From Nanobdellati archaeon (lineage in GTDB: Archaea > B1Sed10-29 > JAGVWA01): a stretch of 58,213 nt of DNA. The position numbers and the translations under genes are program-made. The notes below the pieces were generated by a model. It searched no databases. It had not been told where the DNA came from and worked only from the letters and a program-made list of their open reading frames with translations. Below, piece after piece: positions 9,206-18,180 of the stretch. The stretch lies in NCBI GenBank assembly GCA_018304505.1, contig JAGVWA010000003.1, forward strand, positions 1-58,213. Reading direction: 5' to 3'. Position 1 is the stretch's first letter, and each line of letters opens with the position of its first letter.

Positions 9206-9224
9206 GTCGTAATGAGGAACGAGT

Positions 9225-9683
9225 ATGGCAAGAATGCATACATCTAGAAAAGGAAAGTCTGGATCAGCCAGGCCAATTAAAAAGGAAATTCCAAAGTGGG
9301 TGCAGTACTCTAAAGAGGAAGTTGAAGAGCTAGTCACACAACTCCACAAAAACGGGCACCAGCCAAGCATAATCGGCATAACCCTGAGGGACCAGCACGG
9401 AATCCCGAGCGTTAAAAACATTACTGGTGAGTCCATTTCCCAAATTCTAAAAAGAAACCAGCTTTACCCACAGTATCCTGAAGACTTAATGAACCTCATG
9501 AGGAAAGCTGTGCGCCTCAGGAAGCACCAAGGCAACAATAAAATGGACGTGCACAACAAACGCTCACTCCACTTGACAGAATCAAAAATCAGGCGGCTCG
9601 TGAGGTATTACAAAACCACAAACTTGCTCGCAGGCAACTGGTACTACCAACCAGAAGACGCCGCATTAATAATAAAGGGATAA
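9225..9683 (+). CDS. rps15: 30S ribosomal protein S15
   Basis: MARMHTSRKGKSGSARP...GIPSVKNITGESISQIL...GNWYYQPEDAALIIKG. Confidence 0.97.
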   Translation: MARMHTSRKGKSGSARPIKKEIPKWVQYSKEEVEELVTQLHKNGHQPSIIGITLRDQHGIPSVKNITGESISQILKRNQLYPQYPEDLMNLMRKAVRLRKHQGNNKMDVHNKRSLHLTESKIRRLVRYYKTTNLLAGNWYYQPEDAALIIKG

Positions 9684-9684
9684 C

Positions 9685-10386
9685 ATGGCAAACGCTAAAA
9701 TCAAAAGGAAAAAAACCACCGACATGTGGAAGAAAAAGGAATGGTACGCCATAAAGTCCCCACGCGAGTTTGAAGAAAAAACCGTTGCAAGCACGCCCAC
9801 CGACAACCCGAAGAAGCTCGTAAACAGGATCGTCACCATTCCGTTGAGCGACATAACAGGCAATCTGAGACACCAGCCGTTAAAACTCTCGTTTAAGATC
9901 AGGGACGTGCGCGGAAAAACTGCAACTACAAAATTCCACATGTTCGAACTGGCGAGGGAATTCCTAAGAAGAAACGTTGCAAGAAACAGGTCAATGATAA
10001 CCGCAATTGAAAACCTCAGGACAAAGGATAATATCCGTGTGCAAGTGAGCGCGTATGCCTTCACTTATTCGAAGATTGACACATCAAAAAAGAACGACAT
10101 AAGAAAATTAATGATTACGAAACTCAACGAGCTGGCGTCTGAAAACAACCTAAACGCATTCATAGAGAAATCACTGCAGGGGGGAATCGCGAGCGAACTT
10201 TTCAAGGAAGCCAAAACCGTTGCACGCTTAAGGCGGCTGGAAATCGGAAAGCTTGAACTTGTTCCTGAAAAGGCAAAGAAGGAAGAAGAATTTACCGTAC
10301 ACGCAGAAGAGGAAAACCCCCCGGAGACTTCGGACGAAGCACAAGAAACACAAGAAGAGCAAGACGTAACCGCTGAGGCACAATAA
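9685..10386 (+). CDS. rps3ae: 30S ribosomal protein S3Ae
   Basis: KKEWYAIKSPREFEEK...VNRIVTIPLSDITGN... Confidence 0.92.
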   Translation: MANAKIKRKKTTDMWKKKEWYAIKSPREFEEKTVASTPTDNPKKLVNRIVTIPLSDITGNLRHQPLKLSFKIRDVRGKTATTKFHMFELAREFLRRNVARNRSMITAIENLRTKDNIRVQVSAYAFTYSKIDTSKKNDIRKLMITKLNELASENNLNAFIEKSLQGGIASELFKEAKTVARLRRLEIGKLELVPEKAKKEEEFTVHAEEENPPETSDEAQETQEEQDVTAEAQ

Positions 10387-11039
10387 TGATCGAGTTATTG
10401 TTACCAATAGCACTTGCAGGCATAATTCTAAAAGTACGGGCACTGGACCTAAGCGGCGCGATAGGCGTCATCATCCTTTCTTACTTAGTGATTGTGCCAC
10501 AAAACGTGACGTGGCTCTATCCCATCTTGTTCAGCTTCCTTATTATCACAATAGCCACAAAAATCAGGTACCGCGGGCAAGAACGGCACGAAGTAAGGAC
10601 TATAGAGAACGTTCTGGCCAACGGCGGCGTTGCAGTGGCCATGGCCTTTTTCGGGCACTTCTACGGTTTCCTCGGTGCATTATCAACGGCGACCGCAGAC
10701 TCAATAAGCAGCGAAGTCGGCAAACTCGGGAAGGAAAAGCCGCGCATGATAACAGACCTCCGCAAGTTCGTACAAAAAGGAACCAACGGCGGCGTCACCT
10801 TCTTCGGTACAACAGTGGGCTTAATAGCAGCAGGCCTCATAGGCATCATGGCAACCATTATCCTAAACGAGCCCAAGACCATCATTATAGCTGCACTCGC
10901 CGGGACCCTCGGAAACCTCGCTGATTCCTGGTTCGGCGCGGTGTTTGAAAACAAGCGATACCTAGACAACGCGGGCACGAACTTCCTCGCAACAAGCGCA
11001 GGAAGCCTTGCTGGCATCATATTGGGAAGCTTTTTATAA
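10386..11039 (+). CDS. DUF92/TMEM19 family membrane protein
   Basis: ATADSISSEVGKLGKEKPRMIT...NGGVTFFGTTVGLIAAG...GNLADSWFGAVFE. Confidence 0.85.
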   Translation: MIELLLPIALAGIILKVRALDLSGAIGVIILSYLVIVPQNVTWLYPILFSFLIITIATKIRYRGQERHEVRTIENVLANGGVAVAMAFFGHFYGFLGALSTATADSISSEVGKLGKEKPRMITDLRKFVQKGTNGGVTFFGTTVGLIAAGLIGIMATIILNEPKTIIIAALAGTLGNLADSWFGAVFENKRYLDNAGTNFLATSAGSLAGIILGSFL

Positions 11040-11087
11040 ACCAAACTACACATTCAATAACGCAAACAAAAAACGCCAAATAAACGC

Positions 11088-11338
11088 AGTGCCGTAGTCT
11101 AGTGGCCATATTGCCATCGCAAGATGCAATGCCATAAAAGGATGCGGGGCTTTGAACCCCGTGACGGCGGTTCGAAACAAGGGACTTCGCCTACAACAAA
11201 ACATGATTTTGTTGAGGCCTCAAAGAACTACGTTCTTTGCAGACCCTCTTGACACCTGAAGCACTGCACTCGCCTTCGGCGAGGCAGAGCAAAAGCAAGA
11301 ACAAGACGGGGTCTTTTGCGAATGTCCGCCCGGCACTA
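11088..11338 (+). tRNA. tRNA-Gln (anticodon TTG, 11152-11154) with two non-canonical introns: 11109-11136 (D-loop, 28 nt) and 11177-11324 (T-loop 59/60, 148 nt)
   Basis: Spliced 75 nt: AGTGCCGTAGTCTAGTGGCCAAAAGGATGCGGGGCTTTGAACCCCGTGACGGCGGTTCGAATCCGCCCGGCACTA; 7-bp acceptor, 5-bp anticodon and T stems; BHB motifs at both junctions; CCA not directly encoded; T-run follows. Confidence 0.9.
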
Positions 11339-11364
11339 TGCCATTTTTTTTGCTTGTGGCCTTT

Positions 11365-11736
11365 TTATTCTAGCCCTTTTAAAAATGTGCTTAGGGCATC
11401 GCGGCTTTCTGCTTCGTGCCGCGCGACAGACGCGGCAAAGTCCATGCTCAAACACGAAACCACAGGCGTGTCCCTGAGCGCGCTTATCACTGCCCGATTT
11501 GCATCTAAACCGGTGTGCCTCAACATCCTGCAATTGGGGAATAACTCAAAGGCCACCATACCAGGGACATGACACCTTCCTTCAACTGCCCCTCTCGTGG
11601 CGACAACTAACCTCTTAGAATCGACACTCGCGTCCGCGTGCAGTACGGTGAGCTCCTTGCTCGAAACACCCATGCGTATTTCATTAGCAATCTCCATGCG
11701 CGCATTGCTCGACTCTGCTTCTATCGTTTTCCACAC
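11365..11736 (-). CDS. Small hypothetical protein, candidate 'MW' protein if the GTG start is used (MWKTIEAESSNARMEIA...)
   Basis: In-frame GTGTGG at 11736 preceded by aaggggga; alternative ATG at 11766 gives MTEINKGEWNVWKT... Confidence 0.55.
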   Translation of the reverse strand: MWKTIEAESSNARMEIANEIRMGVSSKELTVLHADASVDSKRLVVATRGAVEGRCHVPGMVAFELFPNCRMLRHTGLDANRAVISALRDTPVVSCLSMDFAASVARHEAESRDALSTFLKGLE

Positions 11737-11751
11737 ATTCCATTCCCCCTT

Positions 11752-11799
11752 ATTGATTTCAGTCATTGATTTCAGTCATTAATTTCAATCATTGATTTC
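11752..11799. repeat. 13-bp tandem repeat, about 3.7 copies of agtcattgatttc
   Basis: attgatttc / agtcattgatttc / agtcattaatttc / aatcattgatttc. Confidence 0.85.
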
Positions 11800-12487
11800 A
11801 GTAGTAATACGGCAGCACCCGCACCCCTGATTTTCCAACCTCAAGCCGATGCAACTTCGCGGAGTGGCTTGTGCCAAGCATTTTCTTTACCCGCAGTGAT
11901 GGCTTGTTTTCGCTGTCCTCTTTTTCAAAGAAGGTCTCAATGATGCCGTCCATGACGAACTCTTCGACGTGTTCAACAATTTTTTCGTCTGATTCCTCGG
12001 CAATAAACAACGTCGTGACGCCTTTTTCTTTCATGAGTTTTGAAATGGTAAACATGATGGTTCTGAATTCACTCTGGTCCTTGATCTCTAGCGCTATCGG
12101 GGTTATTGCGTCAAAAACAACGCGCTTGATTCCAGTCGAGTCAATGAGCTTTATCAGGTTTATGACGATGTCGCTTCGCAGCGTTTTCATTGCAAACTTG
12201 GGCAGCTCAACAGGGTCGTACACCGTGAAAAGAAGCTTGTCCTGGTCCTGCAAGGCCTGGATGTCCCACCCGAACTTCTCAGCATCCCACTGCAGTTCAG
12301 TGTCAAAGGCCTCGATTGAAATGTACAGCCCCGGCTGGTCGTGCTCTGCGCCGTAAACCAGGTACTGCAGGCCTATGAGGCTCTTCATGGCACCAGCTGG
12401 CCCACTAATGAGTATTGACGCGGATTCAGGAAATCCACCCTCAACTAATTCGTCTAGGCCTTCAATGCCTGTGCTAATGCGTTCCAT
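11798..12487 (-). CDS. KaiC-like/RadA-paralog ATPase
   Basis: MERISTGIEGLDELVEGGFPESASILISGPAGAMKSLIGLQYL. Confidence 0.85.
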   Translation of the reverse strand: MERISTGIEGLDELVEGGFPESASILISGPAGAMKSLIGLQYLVYGAEHDQPGLYISIEAFDTELQWDAEKFGWDIQALQDQDKLLFTVYDPVELPKFAMKTLRSDIVINLIKLIDSTGIKRVVFDAITPIALEIKDQSEFRTIMFTISKLMKEKGVTTLFIAEESDEKIVEHVEEFVMDGIIETFFEKEDSENKPSLRVKKMLGTSHSAKLHRLEVGKSGVRVLPYYY

Positions 12488-12562
12488 TGTTATGAAATAA
12501 CGAATCCGGGGTTTTTAAACTCTTTCCAAGAATTCACAGGAGGCTCTTCCAGAATTCAGAAT

Positions 12563-14104
12563 TCAGAGCAGCTTGTTTATCACTTGGCCGTAAGCCGGCC
12601 GCGCGATGCCGACACCGATTAAGGATCCGATGATGGTAGTGATGGCAAAGCCTTTCAAGACGCCAAGGCCCACAAACAAGAGGGGAAGCATAGCGAAAAT
12701 AGTTGTTGCGGCCGCCATCATGATGACGCCGAATGCCTTCTTGATCTTCCCTACAAGCGAGACGCCGGTTGCTTCGCCCTCTTTTCTAAGCGCCTCGTCA
12801 GTAATCAAAATCAGGTGGTCAACGCCAGTACCGACAGCAGCAATGATTCCAGCTACCGCAGCCAGGTCAATTTGCCACCGTATCAGCGACGCAAGGCCCA
12901 AAATTAGGATTAACTCTGACACCACAGTGGCTATAATCGGGACCGTCAAAACAAGGCGCCTGTACCTAAGGAATATCACCAACGCGACTGCAACAATAGC
13001 TGCCAGGCCCGCCAACAGGGAATAGTACAAGAATTCGCCGCCAAGGATTGGGGAAATGGTTGAAACGCCGCCGACCGCTACTGAAACCGGCAGCTTTCCT
13101 GACTTGAGGAGGATCGCGACCTTTTCAAGTTCCTGCTGTGCCTCTTTCTGCGTTGGCGCGCTGCCTGTTATGGTTGGCTCGAGAACCGGTGTTCCTGCCG
13201 TAATGCTCGGCGTAACGTGAACAATGTTCTCGATGTTCAAGGCCCCAGTTATCCAATACGGCCCTATCTGGTCTTTCTCAATGACCTTGGCTGCCGATTC
13301 CGCAAGGAGGGTTGCGTTAAAAGTGCCTGGCTTTACGACGACAGTCTTGTTCGCGACCCTGTCGATTACCGAGGCGTCTATCAAATCTGTCACGATGAGT
13401 TCGGCTTGCGAAAACTGCACCAGTTCTTCAAGCGAAATTAATGTTGACGAGAAGGCAAAGTCCTCGGGTATCTGCGACTCATTTTGCGCCATCTCGCTTG
13501 TCATAATAACTACGGCGTCTTCTGGCCTGTCGATGAACATGTACAGCTGCTCTTGGCACGTCTGCCCGCCGATGCTCAGGGTGCACTGCCCCTCGATGGC
13601 GTCTGCGAACTTGTCTGCCGCGCCAGTGGAAAGCAGGAACGGGACGACCCATTCTGCGTAGCCGCCGCCAACACTGCCGCGGACTCCGTAGCCCCTCTGC
13701 GGGTTCGTTGTCACTGAAACAATTCCAGACCCAGTGAGCACTATGTTGCCCTTGAACAGGGTCTCGAATTTACCCTGCTGGCTCAGGATGTTCTGAAGCT
13801 GGTTTATCGCTTCCTGGTCCGTCTCGGCTATCTCTATTAAAACAAAATCCTTGCCAAAAGGCACTACGCGGACGTCTTTCAGGCCAAACGTGTTGAGCCT
13901 TGACTGCATTACATTAATGACAGATTGCTGTTCTTCAACAGTCAGCTGCCGTTCCAGCTTAACGCTAAGAACCGTGCCACCTGTGAAGTCCCTGCCGAAT
14001 TCTAAGCCGAAGAAAACCAAGGGCAGGATGCCGAAAACCAAGATTGCTACTGCGAGCAACTGCACGCGACGTATCTTCATTATCCCATTAATGTCCACTA
14101 CCAT
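12563..14104 (-). CDS. secD: Preprotein translocase subunit SecD
   Basis: GRDFTGGTVLSVKLE; PVSVAVGGVSTISP; GVDHLILITDEALR. Confidence 0.93.
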   Translation of the reverse strand: MVVDINGIMKIRRVQLLAVAILVFGILPLVFFGLEFGRDFTGGTVLSVKLERQLTVEEQQSVINVMQSRLNTFGLKDVRVVPFGKDFVLIEIAETDQEAINQLQNILSQQGKFETLFKGNIVLTGSGIVSVTTNPQRGYGVRGSVGGGYAEWVVPFLLSTGAADKFADAIEGQCTLSIGGQTCQEQLYMFIDRPEDAVVIMTSEMAQNESQIPEDFAFSSTLISLEELVQFSQAELIVTDLIDASVIDRVANKTVVVKPGTFNATLLAESAAKVIEKDQIGPYWITGALNIENIVHVTPSITAGTPVLEPTITGSAPTQKEAQQELEKVAILLKSGKLPVSVAVGGVSTISPILGGEFLYYSLLAGLAAIVAVALVIFLRYRRLVLTVPIIATVVSELILILGLASLIRWQIDLAAVAGIIAAVGTGVDHLILITDEALRKEGEATGVSLVGKIKKAFGVIMMAAATTIFAMLPLLFVGLGVLKGFAITTIIGSLIGVGIARPAYGQVINKLL

Positions 14105-14105
14105 T

Positions 14106-15101
14106 TCAAATCACTTTCCTCGTTTTCTTTTCCGACAGCCAGATGACTATCGGTGCGTTCACTAGCCACGTCGCCAGCAGGTCGCCGATGAGGCCTATAA
14201 ATATTATTAGTGAAATGTTCGCCAGCACCGCGATGCTCGTCAGCGATGACACAACATACATCGCGAGGACTGCTGCCAGCGTCGTTCCAGTCATTGTTAA
14301 ACCAGTGTGCATTGCCCACATGGCCCGCTCGCTGGCCTTTCCGGCCTTTCTCTTCATCACCCTCTCAGTTAGCATTATGTCCGTGTCTACTGAATAACCG
14401 ATCAGCATCAACAGAGGCGCGATGGTCGGCAGTGATAGAGGAATGCCCAGGATGCTCATTGCCCCCAGGGAGAATAGAACGTCGAAAAACGCGGCCTGGA
14501 TCACCGCAAACGAAACCATGATGCGCCTAAAGAAGATGAATACCAGGAGGATTATAAGTATGAATGAGAAAATAAGCGCGTTCTGCCCCTGCTGCCAAAA
14601 GAAGCTCCCAAGGCTCGGCCCTACGTCCTGGACGCTGAAATCAGTCTTGCCGACACCGGTTCTTGAGGCAATTGACGCTATGAGCTTGTTCTTGAAGCCC
14701 TCCCTCGCCTGGCTGTAGTAGGCTTCCGCATTCTCCTTTTTGTCTCCAGTTTCGACTATAGTAGTTGTGGGCCGCAGGGTTTCTATTACAGCGTCATAGT
14801 TCTCCGAATTTATGAAGCCCTCTGCCTTGAGCAGCGTCGATTCGCCGAGGAACTGGATCTGTATTCCGGGCGACACACCGCTCGTGGTGCGTACTTCGAG
14901 CTCTTCAATGGCGAATTCACTTAAGAGGGCTTGCGACAATTCATTCTGGTCAACTGGCTGATTCAGGGGCGCGTTAATCAAGACGCCTCCGCGCAGGTCG
15001 ATGCCGAGCTTCAGGCCGGGCAGCAAAAGCGCGCTGATTATGGCCACCACGAGAGGGATAATAATCAGCTTTTTATAATGCTTGTTATCATAAATGTTCA
15101 T
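14106..15101 (-). CDS. secF: Preprotein translocase subunit SecF
   Basis: LGIDLRGGVLI; LMLIGYSVDTDIMLTERV; six-TM layout; adjacent to secD. Confidence 0.93.
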   Translation of the reverse strand: MNIYDNKHYKKLIIIPLVVAIISALLLPGLKLGIDLRGGVLINAPLNQPVDQNELSQALLSEFAIEELEVRTTSGVSPGIQIQFLGESTLLKAEGFINSENYDAVIETLRPTTTIVETGDKKENAEAYYSQAREGFKNKLIASIASRTGVGKTDFSVQDVGPSLGSFFWQQGQNALIFSFILIILLVFIFFRRIMVSFAVIQAAFFDVLFSLGAMSILGIPLSLPTIAPLLMLIGYSVDTDIMLTERVMKRKAGKASERAMWAMHTGLTMTGTTLAAVLAMYVVSSLTSIAVLANISLIIFIGLIGDLLATWLVNAPIVIWLSEKKTRKVI

Positions 15102-15202
15102 AGGTACTTCACAAGCCGTTCATGTCGTGTTTCGTCGTTCAGGTTCCGGGTTTGGATTCCGTTGTTTGGATTCCGTTGTTCGATCTGTCCTAGGTGTCTT
15201 TC

Positions 15203-15919
15203 ATGAAATTAATGCTGCTCCATTCGTCTGGAAACAAGGTCCTGTATGACCTAGATAAAGAGCAAATCCACACCAAATACGGCATACTTCTGAAAAGTGA
15301 GGTTAATAAACCTTATGGGTCTATCCTAAAAGCCCCTAATGGGGGCGAATTCGTTGTCCTTGAACCGAGCATCCTCGACTTGGTAGAGGGCATGAAGATG
15401 TCATCTAAGCCCATCTTTCCCTACGACTCAGGCATCATGGCGTCGCTGTTGAATATAAAGCCCGGTAAGCGCGTCCTGGAATCGGGTACGGGCTCTGGGG
15501 GCTTCACAACTTACCTCGCAGAACTCGGGGCAGTCGTTGTTACATACGAAAAGAACCCCGACTTTTTCAAGACCGCACAACTCAACCTACGCCAGTACAA
15601 GAACGTGAAGCTCCTCAATGATGACGTTTACAATGCACAGGAAAGCGGCTTTGATTCCATATTTCTCGACTTACAATACCCTGGCAAGGCCATCGAGGCA
15701 CTGCACTTGAAATTGAACCCTGGCGGCTTCCTTGGAGTATTTACCCCCATTTTGGATGACGTAAAACCCGTGTGGGAAACGCTTGCTGAACTTGGCTTCA
15801 GCGAAATCAGGGCCCTTCAATTTGATGTCAAGGAACTGCAGGTGAAAAAGTACCTGCGCGTCAAAGGCCCGCTGGGCTTCCCGGGCTTTTTCATCTGGGC
15901 CAGGAAGATCAAGAAATAA
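15203..15919 (+). CDS. trmI: tRNA (adenine-N1-)-methyltransferase TrmI
   Basis: PYDSGIMASLLNIKPGKRVLESGTGSGGFTTYLA; FDSIFLDLQYP. Confidence 0.88.
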   Translation: MKLMLLHSSGNKVLYDLDKEQIHTKYGILLKSEVNKPYGSILKAPNGGEFVVLEPSILDLVEGMKMSSKPIFPYDSGIMASLLNIKPGKRVLESGTGSGGFTTYLAELGAVVVTYEKNPDFFKTAQLNLRQYKNVKLLNDDVYNAQESGFDSIFLDLQYPGKAIEALHLKLNPGGFLGVFTPILDDVKPVWETLAELGFSEIRALQFDVKELQVKKYLRVKGPLGFPGFFIWARKIKK

Positions 15920-15944
15920 AAACCCCAAGCGCATAGGAATAAAC

Positions 15945-16289
15945 ATGGCACGCTACGGAGTCGGCATCATTGAACAGCTCATCATTCTGGCGAGCGTCAT
16001 CGCGATAGTCAGCATGGTCATCCTTACTGCGCTTAGCATTTTCCTTCCAGCGAATTCGCTAAGCACTTACGACAGGTGCATTCTCAGCGCAACAAAGTGC
16101 GCGTCAAACCTCGCGAAAAACCGCAGCTATGAATGCGCGCCCGCGTGCGCAGAGGCTTGTACTGATCAGGGAACAGGAAGGGACTACTGGAACAACAACG
16201 AAAAAACGTATGACGTACCTTCAGCTGGATTCATAGACTGCCCGCCTGGAACGGCGTGCTACGCGTGCAGCAGAGGGACATTCAGGTAA
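15945..16289 (+). CDS. Small Cys-rich secreted or pilin-like membrane-anchored protein
   Basis: MARYGVGIIEQLIILASVIAIVSMVILTALSIF N-terminal TM, then a Cys-rich domain. Confidence 0.6.
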   Translation: MARYGVGIIEQLIILASVIAIVSMVILTALSIFLPANSLSTYDRCILSATKCASNLAKNRSYECAPACAEACTDQGTGRDYWNNNEKTYDVPSAGFIDCPPGTACYACSRGTFR

Positions 16290-16315
16290 AGGTTGTTGTG
16301 GTTTGGTGAAACGCA

Positions 16316-16951
16316 ATGGTTGAAAAAGTGTTCTGGCAGGACCCATACAAAACTGAACTTGACGCCGTTGTGACAAGGGCGCACGGCAACTCGATTTGGG
16401 TAGACAAGACAATCTTCTTCGCCTTCTCTGGGGGCCAGGCAAGCGACAAGGGCACGTTTAACAACATCAACGTTGTCGAGGCAGTAAAAGAGGAAGACAC
16501 GGACGATATTCATTATGTGCTCGAGAGCAACCCATTCAAACCAGGAGACAGGATACACATGACCATCGATGCAGAGCACAGAATGAGGATCATGCGGCTG
16601 CACGGTGCGGCGCATGTTGTCGATTATTTTGTCCTGCCAAAACTCGGAAATCCAGAAACCATTGGAAGCAACGTGCATGAAGACAAGGCCCGGCTGGACT
16701 TTGCGTACCCTGAAAGCATCGCGCCGATGATGGCAGAGCTCCAAAAGGAAATCGACGTGTTTTTGTCAGAACCGCATGCCATCAGTGTCAGGGAAGGTAC
16801 TGATGACCTGCGTCATTGGATTTGCGAAGAAATCGACCTGCCCTGTGGAGGAACCCACTTGAAAAACACAGCCGAGATCGGCGAAATCAAACTCAGGCGG
16901 AAGAACATCGGCGCGGGCAAGGAACGAATCGAGATTACCTTGCTGGCCTAG
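16316..16951 (+). CDS. alaX: Alanyl-tRNA editing protein AlaX
   Basis: FFAFSGGQASDKGTF; RLHGAAHVVDYF; LPCGGTHLKNTAEIGEIKL. Confidence 0.88.
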   Translation: MVEKVFWQDPYKTELDAVVTRAHGNSIWVDKTIFFAFSGGQASDKGTFNNINVVEAVKEEDTDDIHYVLESNPFKPGDRIHMTIDAEHRMRIMRLHGAAHVVDYFVLPKLGNPETIGSNVHEDKARLDFAYPESIAPMMAELQKEIDVFLSEPHAISVREGTDDLRHWICEEIDLPCGGTHLKNTAEIGEIKLRRKNIGAGKERIEITLLA

Positions 16952-17006
16952 CCCCTGCGGGTTAACAAAAGCTTTTTATTCTAGAAGTGTATAATATTGT
17001 ATAAAT

Positions 17007-17489
17007 ATGTTGACGATTGTGTTTGATGCGGACGGTCTCATCAAGCTTGCACGGGCAGGCATCCTAGAGCGAGTTGCTTCACTTATACATTGTATCACGT
17101 CACAACAGGTATATAATGAAACAATGCGAGGAAAGGAAAAAATGTATGAAGATGCATTCATCATAGACGCGCTTGTAGAAAAAGGCTCGATTGAAGTTAA
17201 AAGGATCAAGCCAACTGAAGGGCTTCTGGGCCTTGGATTAGGGGAAAGGTCGGCACTTGCCCTGTTCAATAAAATACAGGGTGATGCTATCATCAGCGAT
17301 GACCGAAAATTCCTTGCAGTTTTAGAAACCGTTGATATTCCCTTCATCATCCCTACAGATTTGATTGCAATGCTTGCAGTACATAAAAAGCTTCAAAAAA
17401 CAGAAGCCATAAAAGCACTTGAAGTACTGCGGCCTTTTGTGCGCGAGGAGAATTATACGGCTGCTAGTGAACTTATTGGAGGTGACTAA
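17007..17489 (+). CDS. PIN-domain toxin-like protein
   Basis: VFDADGLIKLARAG; LGLGLGERSALALFNK; DAIISDDRKFL. Confidence 0.75.
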   Translation: MLTIVFDADGLIKLARAGILERVASLIHCITSQQVYNETMRGKEKMYEDAFIIDALVEKGSIEVKRIKPTEGLLGLGLGERSALALFNKIQGDAIISDDRKFLAVLETVDIPFIIPTDLIAMLAVHKKLQKTEAIKALEVLRPFVREENYTAASELIGGD

Positions 17490-17492
17490 AAT

Positions 17493-17807
17493 ATGGAAAC
17501 CGTTGCATATCCACTACGTGTACCAACAGAAATCATTGCTCTAGCTAAACTCCGGGCCAAAGAGGAATACGTGGACCAGTCTACTGCTCTGCGACAGCTA
17601 CTCTACCTTGGGGCAGAAGAATACATCCTAAGCCTCACAGAGACAGGACGGATCTCTGTTGGAAGGGGCGCTGAACTACTCAAGACCTCTGTACAGGACA
17701 TTTACAGACTTGCAGAAAAACATGGGGTACGGCTTGGCGCCACTCAAGAACAGCGCAAAAAGAGCTTAGCAACAACAAAAAAAATCGGTGAAAAACCACT
17801 GCCTTAA
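17493..17807 (+). CDS. UPF0175-like antitoxin
   Basis: TGRISVGRGAELLKTSVQDIYRLAEKHGVRLG; immediately downstream of the PIN gene. Confidence 0.7.
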   Translation: METVAYPLRVPTEIIALAKLRAKEEYVDQSTALRQLLYLGAEEYILSLTETGRISVGRGAELLKTSVQDIYRLAEKHGVRLGATQEQRKKSLATTKKIGEKPLP

Positions 17808-17819
17808 GTAACACCTGCT

Positions 17820-18135
17820 GGTTAAGAGCTAACGTTTTAACCCCCTTATCGTTAGTAAAAATCGGCATTGACCTGCTCTTAGCAACCGCAACAATACGCC
17901 GGTCTGGAATGTCTAATCTCTTGCCATAATCATCAAGGAAATTCTCCCACTGCCTAGCCATCTGCTTTTCTTGAACGGTTGTGATAATTCTTTCATAAGC
18001 CCCATAATGACCCTCAAGCTCAGAGAGCAGTGGCAAGATTTTATAAAATCGATAGTCTCTTTTACATTCTAAGAAAACTTCCCCAAGCACCCCGATCTTT
18101 AAATCACTGTTTTTGATGTCCCGAAAAAAGCGCAC
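17820..18135 (-). pseudogene. Probable decayed PIN-like gene, lacking the usual N-terminal Asp strand
   Basis: ORF 17680..18135 has PIN-like C-terminal IPDRRIVAVAKSRSMPIFTNDKGVKTLAL, then reads antisense through the antitoxin gene; 17820 is an approximate 3' boundary. Confidence 0.4.
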
Positions 18136-18180
18136 AGCATACTGCTTTCCTTCAGCACACTGGTTTAAACCCGCTGACGG

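Noticed and set aside
11237-11572. 111-aa plus ORF and 65-aa minus ORF around the tRNA
   Set aside because: Overlap the tRNA intron and 3' exon and the MW gene; no protein-like features.
16259-16744. 161-aa minus-strand ORF
   Set aside because: Antisense to alaX, which has clear family motifs.
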